A stretch of 64,000 bases of DNA, taken from the NCBI GenBank assembly GCA_900208305.1, contig OAPG01000001.1, positions 1,240,001-1,304,000 on the forward strand. The letters are read 5' to 3'. Source of the DNA: Melanopsichium pennsylvanicum. Its lineage: Eukaryota; Basidiomycota; Ustilaginomycetes; Ustilaginales. The position numbers and the translations under genes were made by a program. Below, piece by piece: positions 50,000-58,865 of this stretch; position 1 is the first letter of the stretch; every line of letters begins with the position of its first letter. The notes under the pieces are model-generated. The model saw only the letters and a list, made by a program, of their open reading frames with translations, made no database searches and was not told the origin of the DNA.

Positions 50000-51395
50000 C
50001 CCCAGGGCAATGGCTCAGGACCAAAGTACGCGACGCGCCATGAATAATACGTATGTAGTTGGGCAGTGGACCCTGAAAAAGGGATTCAGCGTTTTAGAGT
50101 GGTCACTTCACATCCAATAATGACGATCCAATTAGTGAATTCAGGTCACTGTAGACCGCGCCGTCTCTGATATTCCCCGCTTGGGCCTTCTCGGTTGTGC
50201 CGCGCTGAAAGCTTTGTTCTGTGACGATACCAAACGATTTGTGCTTGGTCACACGCTCGTACTCCGAGGGAAAAAATAGCAAAAAAGGGTCTGCAGTATG
50301 CATGGTTGCATGTAGCGAAGTTGCGGATTCTGAAGCGTCCTGTACGGAGCCCGTTTTGACTCAACGTGCAGGAGTGCAATCAAATGTTGTCCAAAAACGA
50401 TGTATGTGCCGCCAAGTTACAAGCAACATCATTCGAGAAACAGGGATTCCGTTCCAGGCTCTCACACGAGTGCAGCTAAGGTTAGTCCAAGATAGCGTCA
50501 TAATCTCGACTGAAATGCGTCGTGTTCCCCTCTCGACTCTTTCCGCAAAACTGGGTTGATGACGGAGGGCACAAGAGGCAAGGCATTTCTCAGCTTAGCT
50601 CCTCTAGCATGCGCTGGGCAGACGCCCCAATTCTCGTCTCAGCGCCCCGATTACCCGTGTGGTAGAGTCGTCTGGACAAGCCAAGCTTGGCAGGTCCACC
50701 TTATTTTTTTTTTAGTTGTGCAGAACGATCTGCGACGAGTCTAGCCAGACGAAACGACTTTGCATCCAGCCACCTCTTCAAGTACATGAGTGGCGACAGT
50801 CCATTCACCCACAACCGCATACATGAGCTGTGGACAGCGTCACCCGTCGCTTCAACTTTTCAGATCTCTTGCAAGGACCGACAGACAAAGCTGCCGTCCC
50901 ACTTCCGTACATTGCACGAGAGAAGGAACAACACTGCACTGCACTCAAACCTCGCGCAAAATGCCCGCTATCAGCACAAGACATTCGGGATATGGCCAAT
51001 GTCTGTAAGTGCAAAGCGTTGCTCTGCTTGTCAAGCAGAGTCGCTGAATCCGGCAAGTTTCGCCCACCTCATTTCCCTCTAATCGAAATTTTTCGAGTCA
51101 AAGCCATTCTCTGCTGCCACACCAACCAGGTCATTGGATCGTCTTCGACGCTCAGTCGCAAGCTTCTGTACAACTCATACCTGTATTATTTCGGCATAAT
51201 TAACGCTTAATAATCGCAGCCTTCCTGGCCCGAATGCGCACCCAAACACCCTAGCAAGAAGCGGTCAGTGCTTCAATTGTGACCATCTTTTCACTCGCTC
51301 AGCAAAACGGTGCCAGGCATTTCCAGCTCCTTCAGCACCCCATCTCGCGTCCGTAGGGCAGTTCCAAATCCGCAGCCGGACCTGCCCCTCCTAGG

Positions 51396-54300
51396 ATGGT
51401 ATCTTTGCAGGCGAATTGGACATCTTCTATGACCGTCGCCACGTCGATTCAAACTGTCAGCGCGCAAGATGGGGATGTTTCCGATACTGCGTCTCAGATC
51501 GCCACGCCGCAGGCTATCTTGTTTCCAGCGCCCCCATCACGAGAGCAACGTATCTACGAAGCAGTCTCTATTGGCAGCACTTGTCGGTCTGCTTCAACCT
51601 GTGACCATACACTTCGAATTCATCGACGCGTTCACCCTTTTGCGAACCATGACAGCCCATTCCCAGAGCCACACGGCTGGAGAAGGGATCGCAATGGAGC
51701 TTCCGAAAAGGACGAGAAAAGCGCTTGGCGCATCGGAGGTGCCGAAGAACTGGTAAACGAGCCCCTAGAGCAGCTGAGCCCGGCCTATTATGACGATCCA
51801 GAGCTTCGGATGGCACAGCAGCAGCACGCGGCTGATCGATACCAGACAATCTCGCCAAAAGCCTCGAAGCCACTCCGCAAATCAAACAATCCTCCTGAAG
51901 CTCGCAAGCATGTCCTGTGGCGGAGACCACAGATGAGTCCGGGTCTGCCGACGTCCTACAGTCATGACCTCTCTCGTTTCCAGGCTTCCTCTTCGCTTTG
52001 TTCTCCAGCGCCCTCGCCTCAGACCCTACAGGCTCTACATATCGACAGCACAGCCTCTTCGCCATGCCTTTCTGTGAGATCTCGACAATCATCAATCACC
52101 AAGTTTCAAGGCCCAACTCGTCACAGTTCAATGCCAGCTCTGATACCAAGCCCTGCCCTTCACTTTGAAACACGCGACAATCATCCCTGGCCGCGTCAGA
52201 TTGCAGCTTCCATCGCCTCACCATCTAGGCCTTCTTCAATTGCATGCGTCCAAACTTCTTCTCGCAACAACTCACCACACAGAGCGTCTTCCAGTGGTCA
52301 CAGCCATAGTCGAGGACCCAGTCTTAGTCACAGCATTCAAACCCAACGAACTTCCACCCAGGGCTCGCGACCGTCCTCGGTGATAGGCTACGACAATCCG
52401 AAACCGGGCACGAGTCGCGATCCAAGTATGGGATCAAGAGCTCTGCGAGATGTTCATGATGGCGACAGATTCGAAACAGGCCCAGCATCAGTACAGCCCG
52501 CACCTCGTCTTTCAGCGCTTCCACCTCGTCCTATCCTGTTGAGTCAAGCAGCACCACAAGACGGGGACACTGTACACGAGCGACCGCAAGAAGCGCGTGA
52601 GCAAAGACGAGCCCAGCCATCGCCAAATGACGCAACAACGTCGCTGGTCATGACTGAAATCGAACGCAGTCCACATTATCTGGAACCGTACAATAGTTGC
52701 GAGGCTATCATGTTGCCGCGACCACGGCTTCGATCCCGCAGCTTAGGAAATGCGATAGTGGTTCAGAGGGTTCACGCCGCACCAGAGCGCTTCTGGCATC
52801 GCGAAAGCACTGGGAACAGCAATGCCAGGGTTCGGCTAGCACCAACGTCGAGCGTCACGGCCTCTCCCGAGAGACTCGGCAGTCGACTTCGGACGCAGAG
52901 CGAGTCTGCTCAGCCCAAGGATGCACGCTTAGTATTACACGAACGGATTCCACCCCCAGTACCAATCGAGCTAATTCCACCCCCGGTACCACCCAAGGAC
53001 TTCGCTCTCCCTTCATCTGGCTTGCTGCCCTCCAAGTCATTACCCCCGACGCCTTCGCCAGCTGCATCGCCTAACACTGATGCGAAGCGGGAAAGTGACG
53101 ACAGTCACGAGCGTTTGGAAGCGCCAGAACTCTTGCAGCGCAATCGCGAAATCGATGAAGAGAGACAAGCCTGGCGAGAAGAGCATAAATCCAGCCTGGG
53201 TGCGAATATAATTCCACTCCGGGATCGTCTGAGCCCCTGCCTACGAGATCCCTCGCAGGACGAATTTCCAAGGAACAGGCGAGCTGAAGGTGCTCGCTCC
53301 AACAGTACCTACGACATCCAGGCGAGTCCAATCAAGGTGCAACGAGTCTGGAACCAAGACGGCACTGAGCAAACTTTTCTGGTGGTACATCGCCAGCACG
53401 GGCACCTGTACAGCTCCAAGAAAATGATGTCGGTCAGTAGTCCTGATCTGCGAGCCGTGCATGCTTCGCATTCGCAGCGATCCCATCTCGGCAAGAGCCT
53501 GGCAACGCGTCTGACAGGTCTGACAGGATTAACCAGCAAAGCTCGGGGGCGCGCATCTTCAAAGCTGCAAGATTCACCACTACCACCAGCACGGGATACG
53601 TCCACGCTGCAAGCTGCTGCAAAGTCACCCTCAGTTTCTGCAACGAGTTTGGGACCGACGTCTGGAAGAGAACGGAAGCTCGTGTCTGACGAGACTGTCA
53701 TAATTGGCAAATTCCCTCAGCCTGTCCAGCGCAATGAATCCGAAGGCATCGCGTTGGGCATCGAATCACGCTTCGATGACACGATGCTGGCAACTTCAAC
53801 TGTACAACGTGAGCCCTGCTCGGGATACAGACCTGCCGGAACACATGATGAGATCAAGGCTCAACTGAGCGAACGGAGCCCCGCACTCATCAGGAGGGGT
53901 ACGGGGGCCCATCCTGACACCAATCCTGACCAGACTCAACGAGTTGATCGTCTGACCTGGCTCGATCCGGGATCAAACACGTTCATGCAAGATCAATTTA
54001 TGATGCCTAGTCGCTGGCTCGCGGACAGGCAGTCAGATACAGGGCGAGCGTATCAAGTCTTGTCCAAAGAGGCTGGCCGGTTCGAGCAGACTCCCGAGTT
54101 GCTATCTAGCGTTTCAACGAACTGCAGCGACTCGAATTACTTGGGCCAATCTCGAGGCTCTCCGACTGGCCCGCCCACACGCGATAGTGATACATCGCAT
54201 CAAGTCCGAGATAAGGCCGCCACGCTTGCTCTCACCCTGAATCGAGTACAAGAGGCACGTATTGAGCCTGTGCGACACGAGGAGCACTCCAATACGCGCG

Positions 54301-54413
54301 ACTCGATCGTCTCTAGTGATATTCATGGAGGTCCAGCTGTGTGGGACCCTAGTTCTGTTAGCTTGGACAACCTCTTTTTCCGACCTCCGCCGGATATGTC
54401 GCCGTCCGTATAG
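51396..54413 (+). CDS. Large disordered proline/serine-rich protein of unknown function
   Basis: A 1005-aa single-exon protein that I do not recognise. It is Ser/Arg/Pro-rich, with long disordered tracts carrying SPS/SRP-type phosphosites (about 170-345). There is a clear SH3-ligand-like cluster (HERIPPPVPIELI, then PPPVPPKD) near residues 520-535. A compact segment near 645-690 (SPIKVQRVWNQDGTEQTFLVVH) might be an ordered module and is followed by KKMMSVSSPDLRA. It ends LDNLFFRPPPDMSPSV. No catalytic motif, membrane helix or signal peptide. The composition suggests a scaffold or polarity/cytoskeleton-type protein; this is inference. Start is an ATG (MVSLQANWTSS). Confidence 0.7.
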   Translation: MVSLQANWTSSMTVATSIQTVSAQDGDVSDTASQIATPQAILFPAPPSREQRIYEAVSIGSTCRSASTCDHTLRIHRRVHPFANHDSPFPEPHGWRRDRNGASEKDEKSAWRIGGAEELVNEPLEQLSPAYYDDPELRMAQQQHAADRYQTISPKASKPLRKSNNPPEARKHVLWRRPQMSPGLPTSYSHDLSRFQASSSLCSPAPSPQTLQALHIDSTASSPCLSVRSRQSSITKFQGPTRHSSMPALIPSPALHFETRDNHPWPRQIAASIASPSRPSSIACVQTSSRNNSPHRASSSGHSHSRGPSLSHSIQTQRTSTQGSRPSSVIGYDNPKPGTSRDPSMGSRALRDVHDGDRFETGPASVQPAPRLSALPPRPILLSQAAPQDGDTVHERPQEAREQRRAQPSPNDATTSLVMTEIERSPHYLEPYNSCEAIMLPRPRLRSRSLGNAIVVQRVHAAPERFWHRESTGNSNARVRLAPTSSVTASPERLGSRLRTQSESAQPKDARLVLHERIPPPVPIELIPPPVPPKDFALPSSGLLPSKSLPPTPSPAASPNTDAKRESDDSHERLEAPELLQRNREIDEERQAWREEHKSSLGANIIPLRDRLSPCLRDPSQDEFPRNRRAEGARSNSTYDIQASPIKVQRVWNQDGTEQTFLVVHRQHGHLYSSKKMMSVSSPDLRAVHASHSQRSHLGKSLATRLTGLTGLTSKARGRASSKLQDSPLPPARDTSTLQAAAKSPSVSATSLGPTSGRERKLVSDETVIIGKFPQPVQRNESEGIALGIESRFDDTMLATSTVQREPCSGYRPAGTHDEIKAQLSERSPALIRRGTGAHPDTNPDQTQRVDRLTWLDPGSNTFMQDQFMMPSRWLADRQSDTGRAYQVLSKEAGRFEQTPELLSSVSTNCSDSNYLGQSRGSPTGPPTRDSDTSHQVRDKAATLALTLNRVQEARIEPVRHEEHSNTRDSIVSSDIHGGPAVWDPSSVSLDNLFFRPPPDMSPSV

Positions 54414-54735
54414 GCATTGTCGTGATTTGCAAAGAGTCGCGATCCGTACCACCAGCATGTAAGCATTGCACAGCTTCAGCTGTAAAAATTGTGTGAGGAT
54501 TGTGGACGAGTGCGTGATGAAGGGAGAATGCGATATTGCACACTCTGCTGCGCGAGACGTCGGGAGTCGGCCAGACTTTGTGTCACAGCTTCACGCGTTT
54601 AGTGTTGGCGTTTGGACCCTGAAAAGCCTTTCGGTCCTTTCGAGCTGAGCACTCTTCTTGACACATTTATTGCATCGGCATTACTTGCCCTCACCAACCT
54701 CTCGACCTCCCAACGCCCAAGATTTACTTGCTAAG
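54414..54735. other. Intergenic, upstream of the SPP1-like gene
   Basis: Short region between tandem genes; the frame of the downstream gene extends 78 bases upstream of its ATG without another ATG. No separate gene. Confidence 0.6.
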
Positions 54736-56727
54736 ATGTCAGGCGGCGAAGAGCGGCCCATTCGAACCGGTCCTGATGCTGGGGAGGGCATGGCTTCCTC
54801 GGCAGTCCCTATGGACATTGACTTGCCGCCGAATAAATGGTCTGCACAGGTGGCTAGTGGTCGCGACTCGATTGAACCATCGTCTATGGACGCAGCGGAT
54901 CTTCGGAGCGATAACTCTGAAACAGCAGTAGTATCATCGATGCTGCTACCAGTGAAATTGGAGGACGAGGCTGAGTCGATCACCTTCAAGTCAGATTCCA
55001 CAATAGGTGAGCCAGCAGCCTCTCTAGCCGCACTTGTCCCGATACCACCGCAAGGATCCGAACCATCCCCACCACTACCGGCACCGACAACTAAGAAAAA
55101 AAAGTCATTTTCCAACACCACAGCTAAGAAAGAGGCCTCGTCATCCAGCAATAAAGCGAAGAAGTCCAGCAGCTCCGCCAAGAAAGCTTCGTCCTCAGCC
55201 AGCCCCATGGCACACGCCGAATCCTCCTTTTCCAGCCGCACAAAAGTCAAAGCTGAACTCTCCACTCCTCCCCCGACCACCACCCTGACTCTTCCCAAGG
55301 AAGATGGCGAAGAGGAGGATAACGCCCTTTATTGCGTATGCCAGAAGCGTCAGGATGACGTTGAAGGAGGAATGATCATGTGCGACCGCTGCGAGCAGTG
55401 GTATCATTATCGCTGCATGGGAATCACTGAAGGCGATGCGGAATTGGTTGATCAATTCATTTGTCCCCCTTGTCACACGGAGACTGGGGAGGTGACGAGC
55501 TATAAAGAAGCGTGCAGAAGGCAAGGATGTAGGAGGGCAGCTGTGGGAGCTGGATTCAGCAAGTTTTGTAGTGAGAGGTGTGGGGTGCTGAGTGTGACAG
55601 AAAAGATGAAAGCGATCGGGGTGGAGAAGGATAAAGTGGCTGTGGAGAAATTTGTGGGAGATGGAAGGGTGCAGGTCGCTCGGAAGACGGAAGGTTTCAC
55701 GGTCAGGGGTGAAGGATACTTTGGGCCGGATTGGAAGCGGATACAGGAAGCGATGAGATCTGATGCTGAATGGGGATTGGATTTGGGAATTAAAGGAGCT
55801 TTTGATATGATGCTGAAAGAAGGTGCTGAGGTTGGTTCATCGAAAGCAAACGGCGTGGTGAGCGGCGACTTTCAAGCTACAATCAATGTCACATCGTCTA
55901 CCAGCATTCACTCGTCACCACCTTCAGCCAAAACTGTTTTCTCGAAAGTTACCGCCTCAAGCTCACCCGACACATCCTCAGCTCTAAGCCTAGTAGCCCT
56001 GAAAGAGCAACTCAATCTCCTTTCGGACCGTATACAAGCCGTTGATGTGCAAAAGACTACAGTCAATTCACGCCTTGATCGTCTAGACCTGCGCAGCACT
56101 CTCCTACACCTCGTGTCCGATCGTGTCCCCGCGCTTTCTCCCGTCGGCTCTACCTCCACTGATACCCCCGATGGAGCTGGTGAAGATGAGGACATGCCAG
56201 ATGAAAGCGCAGCCAAGAAAAGCTCCAAAAAGAAGAAAGGAGGCAGCAAATCGAGATCCAAAGGATCCTCTTCCGACGCCTCTAGCGGCCCTCGGTGCGG
56301 GTACGACCAAAGGTTACATTGGGATCAAGTCGCATTCGACACTTGGGCCTCCTCTGAACCAGGTCGATCTATTCTGTCCTATGTTACTCCATTGGATGGT
56401 ATTCTCGATGACACACCAGACCAGGATGAACAGAAAGTCGTTTGTGCGACAGCAAAACGGAGATGTAGGAGGCATGTAGATTGGTCCAATCTGTGCGAGC
56501 TCAGTTTGGACGCTGAAAAGGGAGCGTTGAATGCGGAAAGCCGGAGCTTGACACAGCTAAAACTAACATTGATAGAGGCGTTGGGAAGGGTGAAGGAGGA
56601 ACTCGAAGTGGTCAAGAGGTTACGCGCGGAGATGGAGAAAAGGGAGTTGACAAGTTTGGAAGAGAGAGACAGAGAGGCCGCTTTAAGGTTTGCTTCCGAG
56701 GGGACAAGAAGGGGCGCTGCAGTGTGA
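54736..56727 (+). CDS. SPP1: COMPASS subunit Spp1 / CFP1-like PHD protein
   Basis: Spp1/CFP1 reads H3K4 methylation for the Set1/COMPASS histone methyltransferase in the nucleus. The protein is 663 aa from the ATG at 54736. The first 190 residues are disordered with Lys/Ser-rich tracts. A PHD finger lies at about 198-247: YCVCQKRQDDVEGGMIMCDR, CEQWYHYRCMGI and FICPPC, with the aromatic/acid residues expected for methyl-lysine binding. A Cys-rich segment follows (CRRQGCRRAAVGAGFSKFCS), as in CFP1. The C-terminal half contains CGYDQRLHWDQVAFDTW, the KRRCRRHVDWSNL motif and a coiled coil (LKLTLIEALGRVKEELEVVK). No CXXC domain was seen, in line with fungal Spp1. Yeast Spp1 is shorter (about 350 aa). 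Confidence 0.88.
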   Translation: MSGGEERPIRTGPDAGEGMASSAVPMDIDLPPNKWSAQVASGRDSIEPSSMDAADLRSDNSETAVVSSMLLPVKLEDEAESITFKSDSTIGEPAASLAALVPIPPQGSEPSPPLPAPTTKKKKSFSNTTAKKEASSSSNKAKKSSSSAKKASSSASPMAHAESSFSSRTKVKAELSTPPPTTTLTLPKEDGEEEDNALYCVCQKRQDDVEGGMIMCDRCEQWYHYRCMGITEGDAELVDQFICPPCHTETGEVTSYKEACRRQGCRRAAVGAGFSKFCSERCGVLSVTEKMKAIGVEKDKVAVEKFVGDGRVQVARKTEGFTVRGEGYFGPDWKRIQEAMRSDAEWGLDLGIKGAFDMMLKEGAEVGSSKANGVVSGDFQATINVTSSTSIHSSPPSAKTVFSKVTASSSPDTSSALSLVALKEQLNLLSDRIQAVDVQKTTVNSRLDRLDLRSTLLHLVSDRVPALSPVGSTSTDTPDGAGEDEDMPDESAAKKSSKKKKGGSKSRSKGSSSDASSGPRCGYDQRLHWDQVAFDTWASSEPGRSILSYVTPLDGILDDTPDQDEQKVVCATAKRRCRRHVDWSNLCELSLDAEKGALNAESRSLTQLKLTLIEALGRVKEELEVVKRLRAEMEKRELTSLEERDREAALRFASEGTRRGAAV

Positions 56728-56877
56728 TCAATTCTCAAGGAATAGCAAACGCTTGAAACATGCGAGACATCTACTTTCGATACAGGAGTGGGCTATTAAA
56801 AATGACGCGAAGCGTCATGAGAGTGGACTTCTCGCATTTCTGCAAATGGTACATGAAGACTTGCTTGGGTATCCTTT

Positions 56878-58494
56878 TCATCCGTGAACATTGGCTGACT
56901 TTCCATTCAGCACTCCCGTGATCAGCTCCAATCTCTCGAAAGACGTCTTACGCCTCGCTCCCTGTTGTAGAGCCTCCGCCACCCTGCCTGCCAACCTGAC
57001 GAATCCCGACGGTGGCCCTTTCGCCCCTTTCAGTCCTTCTACTGCGTGCTCGAGCTTGCCTATCCTCGCGATGAAATGCGCAGCCACCCTGTCGTCCCTT
57101 GCGAAGAAATAAATCGGTAAAGGGTTTCCCAGTTCGCCTAGTTCAGCTTCATCACCGCTGGATGCCAAATTGTCCTTTACCGCGTCGAGCTGAGATCGGG
57201 TCAACTTGATCAAATCCCACAGCGCCATCAACAAGAGATCACCTTGAGCATTTGCAATGTAATCCTTGACCGCAGCAACTTTGTCACTTTTATGTCTCAA
57301 ACTCTCGGTCACAAACTGCATTACTTGGGATCGCGCTCGCTCAACTGCATCCGCACCTACGTCTGCCTGCCCACTTGCCGAACGGCGCGAACTGATGCAA
57401 TGCTCCACATCCTCTACAGCGGCATGCAAGAAGGGACTTCCCTCGGACATGACCAACACTTGAAGGTAGGAAGCCAATAGCGAGGTTTGATCTTGAAAAA
57501 TGCTGTGATCGATCGCAAGCTTGAGGTTCACTCTGATCTTTCTCAGGCGTACCATGGTGCGAGGGTCTAATTGCAGCTTTCTCGATTTCTTCACCTTTGT
57601 CACTGATCCTCCGATTGCATTCGGGTTCTGCGGATGCGATTCGTATTCGTCCTCGTCATCCGGGAGCTGGTTGACAAATTTACTAAGCGCGCCAACCAAC
57701 ACTATGGATACATTTTCCCAACCTTTCCCAAGCGAGATAGCATAGCCCAATGGGGTGTTGGTCGAACCTCCAGCTTGTGATGCAGCCGGAGATGTCTTCG
57801 ATGTGGTGCCACCTTGATTGAGGTCCAAAAGAAGATCGAAATTGGCGTTGCGGATAGCAAGAATTGTCTCTAGATCTTTCTTATCGATCGCTTTAAGGAG
57901 GTCATGGGTCTCATACTCCCGAGATGGAGCTTGGCCTGCCGATTTGGAGCGGAAAGCTTGGGAGGTGGATAAAGCATTTGTGGTTGATTGCGCTTCCCCG
58001 CCGGGGACCAGGCCTGAGAGATGTCCTTCACCGCGCTCATGCTCGTCACCAGAACCAGATGAAGGTATGAAAATACGAGATAGTAGAAGGGCAATTAGAG
58101 AGTTGCCCTTGTTTGTATCGCTCCTCTCACCCAATAGCTTGGGATCGAGATCATAGTTAAGGTGCATATCCTGAATCGCAGCCTTTATCCACTGTCTCGC
58201 CTGTTCAAGCTCCTCGCCTGGCAATAGGTTCTCGATCTGACTGTCAGGAAGATGGGGGAAGATCCTGGTCTCCTTAAGATCCTCTTTGGTCAGTGGAACA
58301 TGTATTGTCGGCCTCGCTAGGCATCGCTGTTGAGCCGAAGAGGGTACATCCTGTTCGGAAGCCAAAGACGAGGAGGTTGCTCGTTGAGAATTCGTGCGGA
58401 AGCTTAGCGCGCGTTCCACAAAGGATGCTGCTTGATGAAAGCCGCTCTTTGGCGCATGGCTCTGTTGATTGGTGGATATGTCGTATTCCGGCAT
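56878..58494 (-). CDS. Ankyrin-like protein of unknown function
   Basis: A 538-aa protein. The middle part resembles two degenerate ankyrin repeats: HDLLKAIDKKDLETILAIRN, and TPLGYAISLGKGWENVSIVL. Downstream it is helical (LDPRTMVRLRKIRVNLKLAI, LHAAVEDVEHCISSRRSA), ending in RVAEALQQGARRKTSFERLE. There is no catalytic motif and no membrane segment. The N-terminus is disordered. It looks like a conserved fungal protein with unknown role; I cannot name the family. Start is an ATG (MPEYDISTNQQ). It is convergent with the SPP1-like gene. Confidence 0.75.
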   Translation of the reverse strand: MPEYDISTNQQSHAPKSGFHQAASFVERALSFRTNSQRATSSSLASEQDVPSSAQQRCLARPTIHVPLTKEDLKETRIFPHLPDSQIENLLPGEELEQARQWIKAAIQDMHLNYDLDPKLLGERSDTNKGNSLIALLLSRIFIPSSGSGDEHERGEGHLSGLVPGGEAQSTTNALSTSQAFRSKSAGQAPSREYETHDLLKAIDKKDLETILAIRNANFDLLLDLNQGGTTSKTSPAASQAGGSTNTPLGYAISLGKGWENVSIVLVGALSKFVNQLPDDEDEYESHPQNPNAIGGSVTKVKKSRKLQLDPRTMVRLRKIRVNLKLAIDHSIFQDQTSLLASYLQVLVMSEGSPFLHAAVEDVEHCISSRRSASGQADVGADAVERARSQVMQFVTESLRHKSDKVAAVKDYIANAQGDLLLMALWDLIKLTRSQLDAVKDNLASSGDEAELGELGNPLPIYFFARDDRVAAHFIARIGKLEHAVEGLKGAKGPPSGFVRLAGRVAEALQQGARRKTSFERLELITGVLNGKSANVHG

Positions 58495-58562
58495 GTCGCG
58501 GTTCGGTATGATGGTGAGTTGTCAAGTCGTGTAAGGATCGTTCATGGAAGCAACAAAAGGCT

Positions 58563-58865
58563 ATGAATTGGGGCGGTGCTCAGCCTATTGAAGCGGCAAG
58601 GAACGCCGTGCATACGGGTCAGAAGATGTGGAGGCTTTGGTCGACAAAAAAAGGGAGAAAAAAGGAATGGAAAGAAAAGAAAAAAGTACCAAAAACAGTT
58701 GAAGGTTATTGGTTGATGATAGATGTGAAGTTAGCTGCAGGTGGTGAAGTCTTCATATCACCTGTTATGGTAGGATCAGAGTTGCAGGATGCCTATCGCA
58801 TGCATGCTGAAGGTTCCATTGTTGCCAACATCAGCAGAGAAGAGCCATTGGTAGGTTCATGGTGA
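58563..58865 (+). CDS. Small uncharacterised open frame
   Basis: A 100-aa ATG frame divergent from the ankyrin-like gene. The first part (MNWGGAQPIEAARNAVHTGQ) looks amphipathic, then very basic, then EGYWLMIDVKLAAGG. No family recognised. It could be the first exon of a larger gene, a real small protein, or chance. Confidence 0.2.
   Translation: MNWGGAQPIEAARNAVHTGQKMWRLWSTKKGRKKEWKEKKKVPKTVEGYWLMIDVKLAAGGEVFISPVMVGSELQDAYRMHAEGSIVANISREEPLVGSW

Larger units (their letters stand above)
47503..51395. other. 3.9-kb gene-poor interval
   Basis: No gene I can fully support. Contains short frames on the minus strand: 47586-47855 (starts MFGPLPIPRL), 47825-48025 (MVPSVEEVLHN), and 49394-49723 (with VSFDDVSFAPEKWTRLFYLF). 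These have protein-like composition and are flanked by donor/acceptor-like sites. They may be exons of one or more unresolved genes, or decayed gene remnants. Also holds a G19 tract and a T28 tract. Confidence 0.45.

Noticed and set aside
54658..54735. 26-codon N-terminal extension of the SPP1-like protein
   Set aside because: Begins at TTG with no ATG before 54736.
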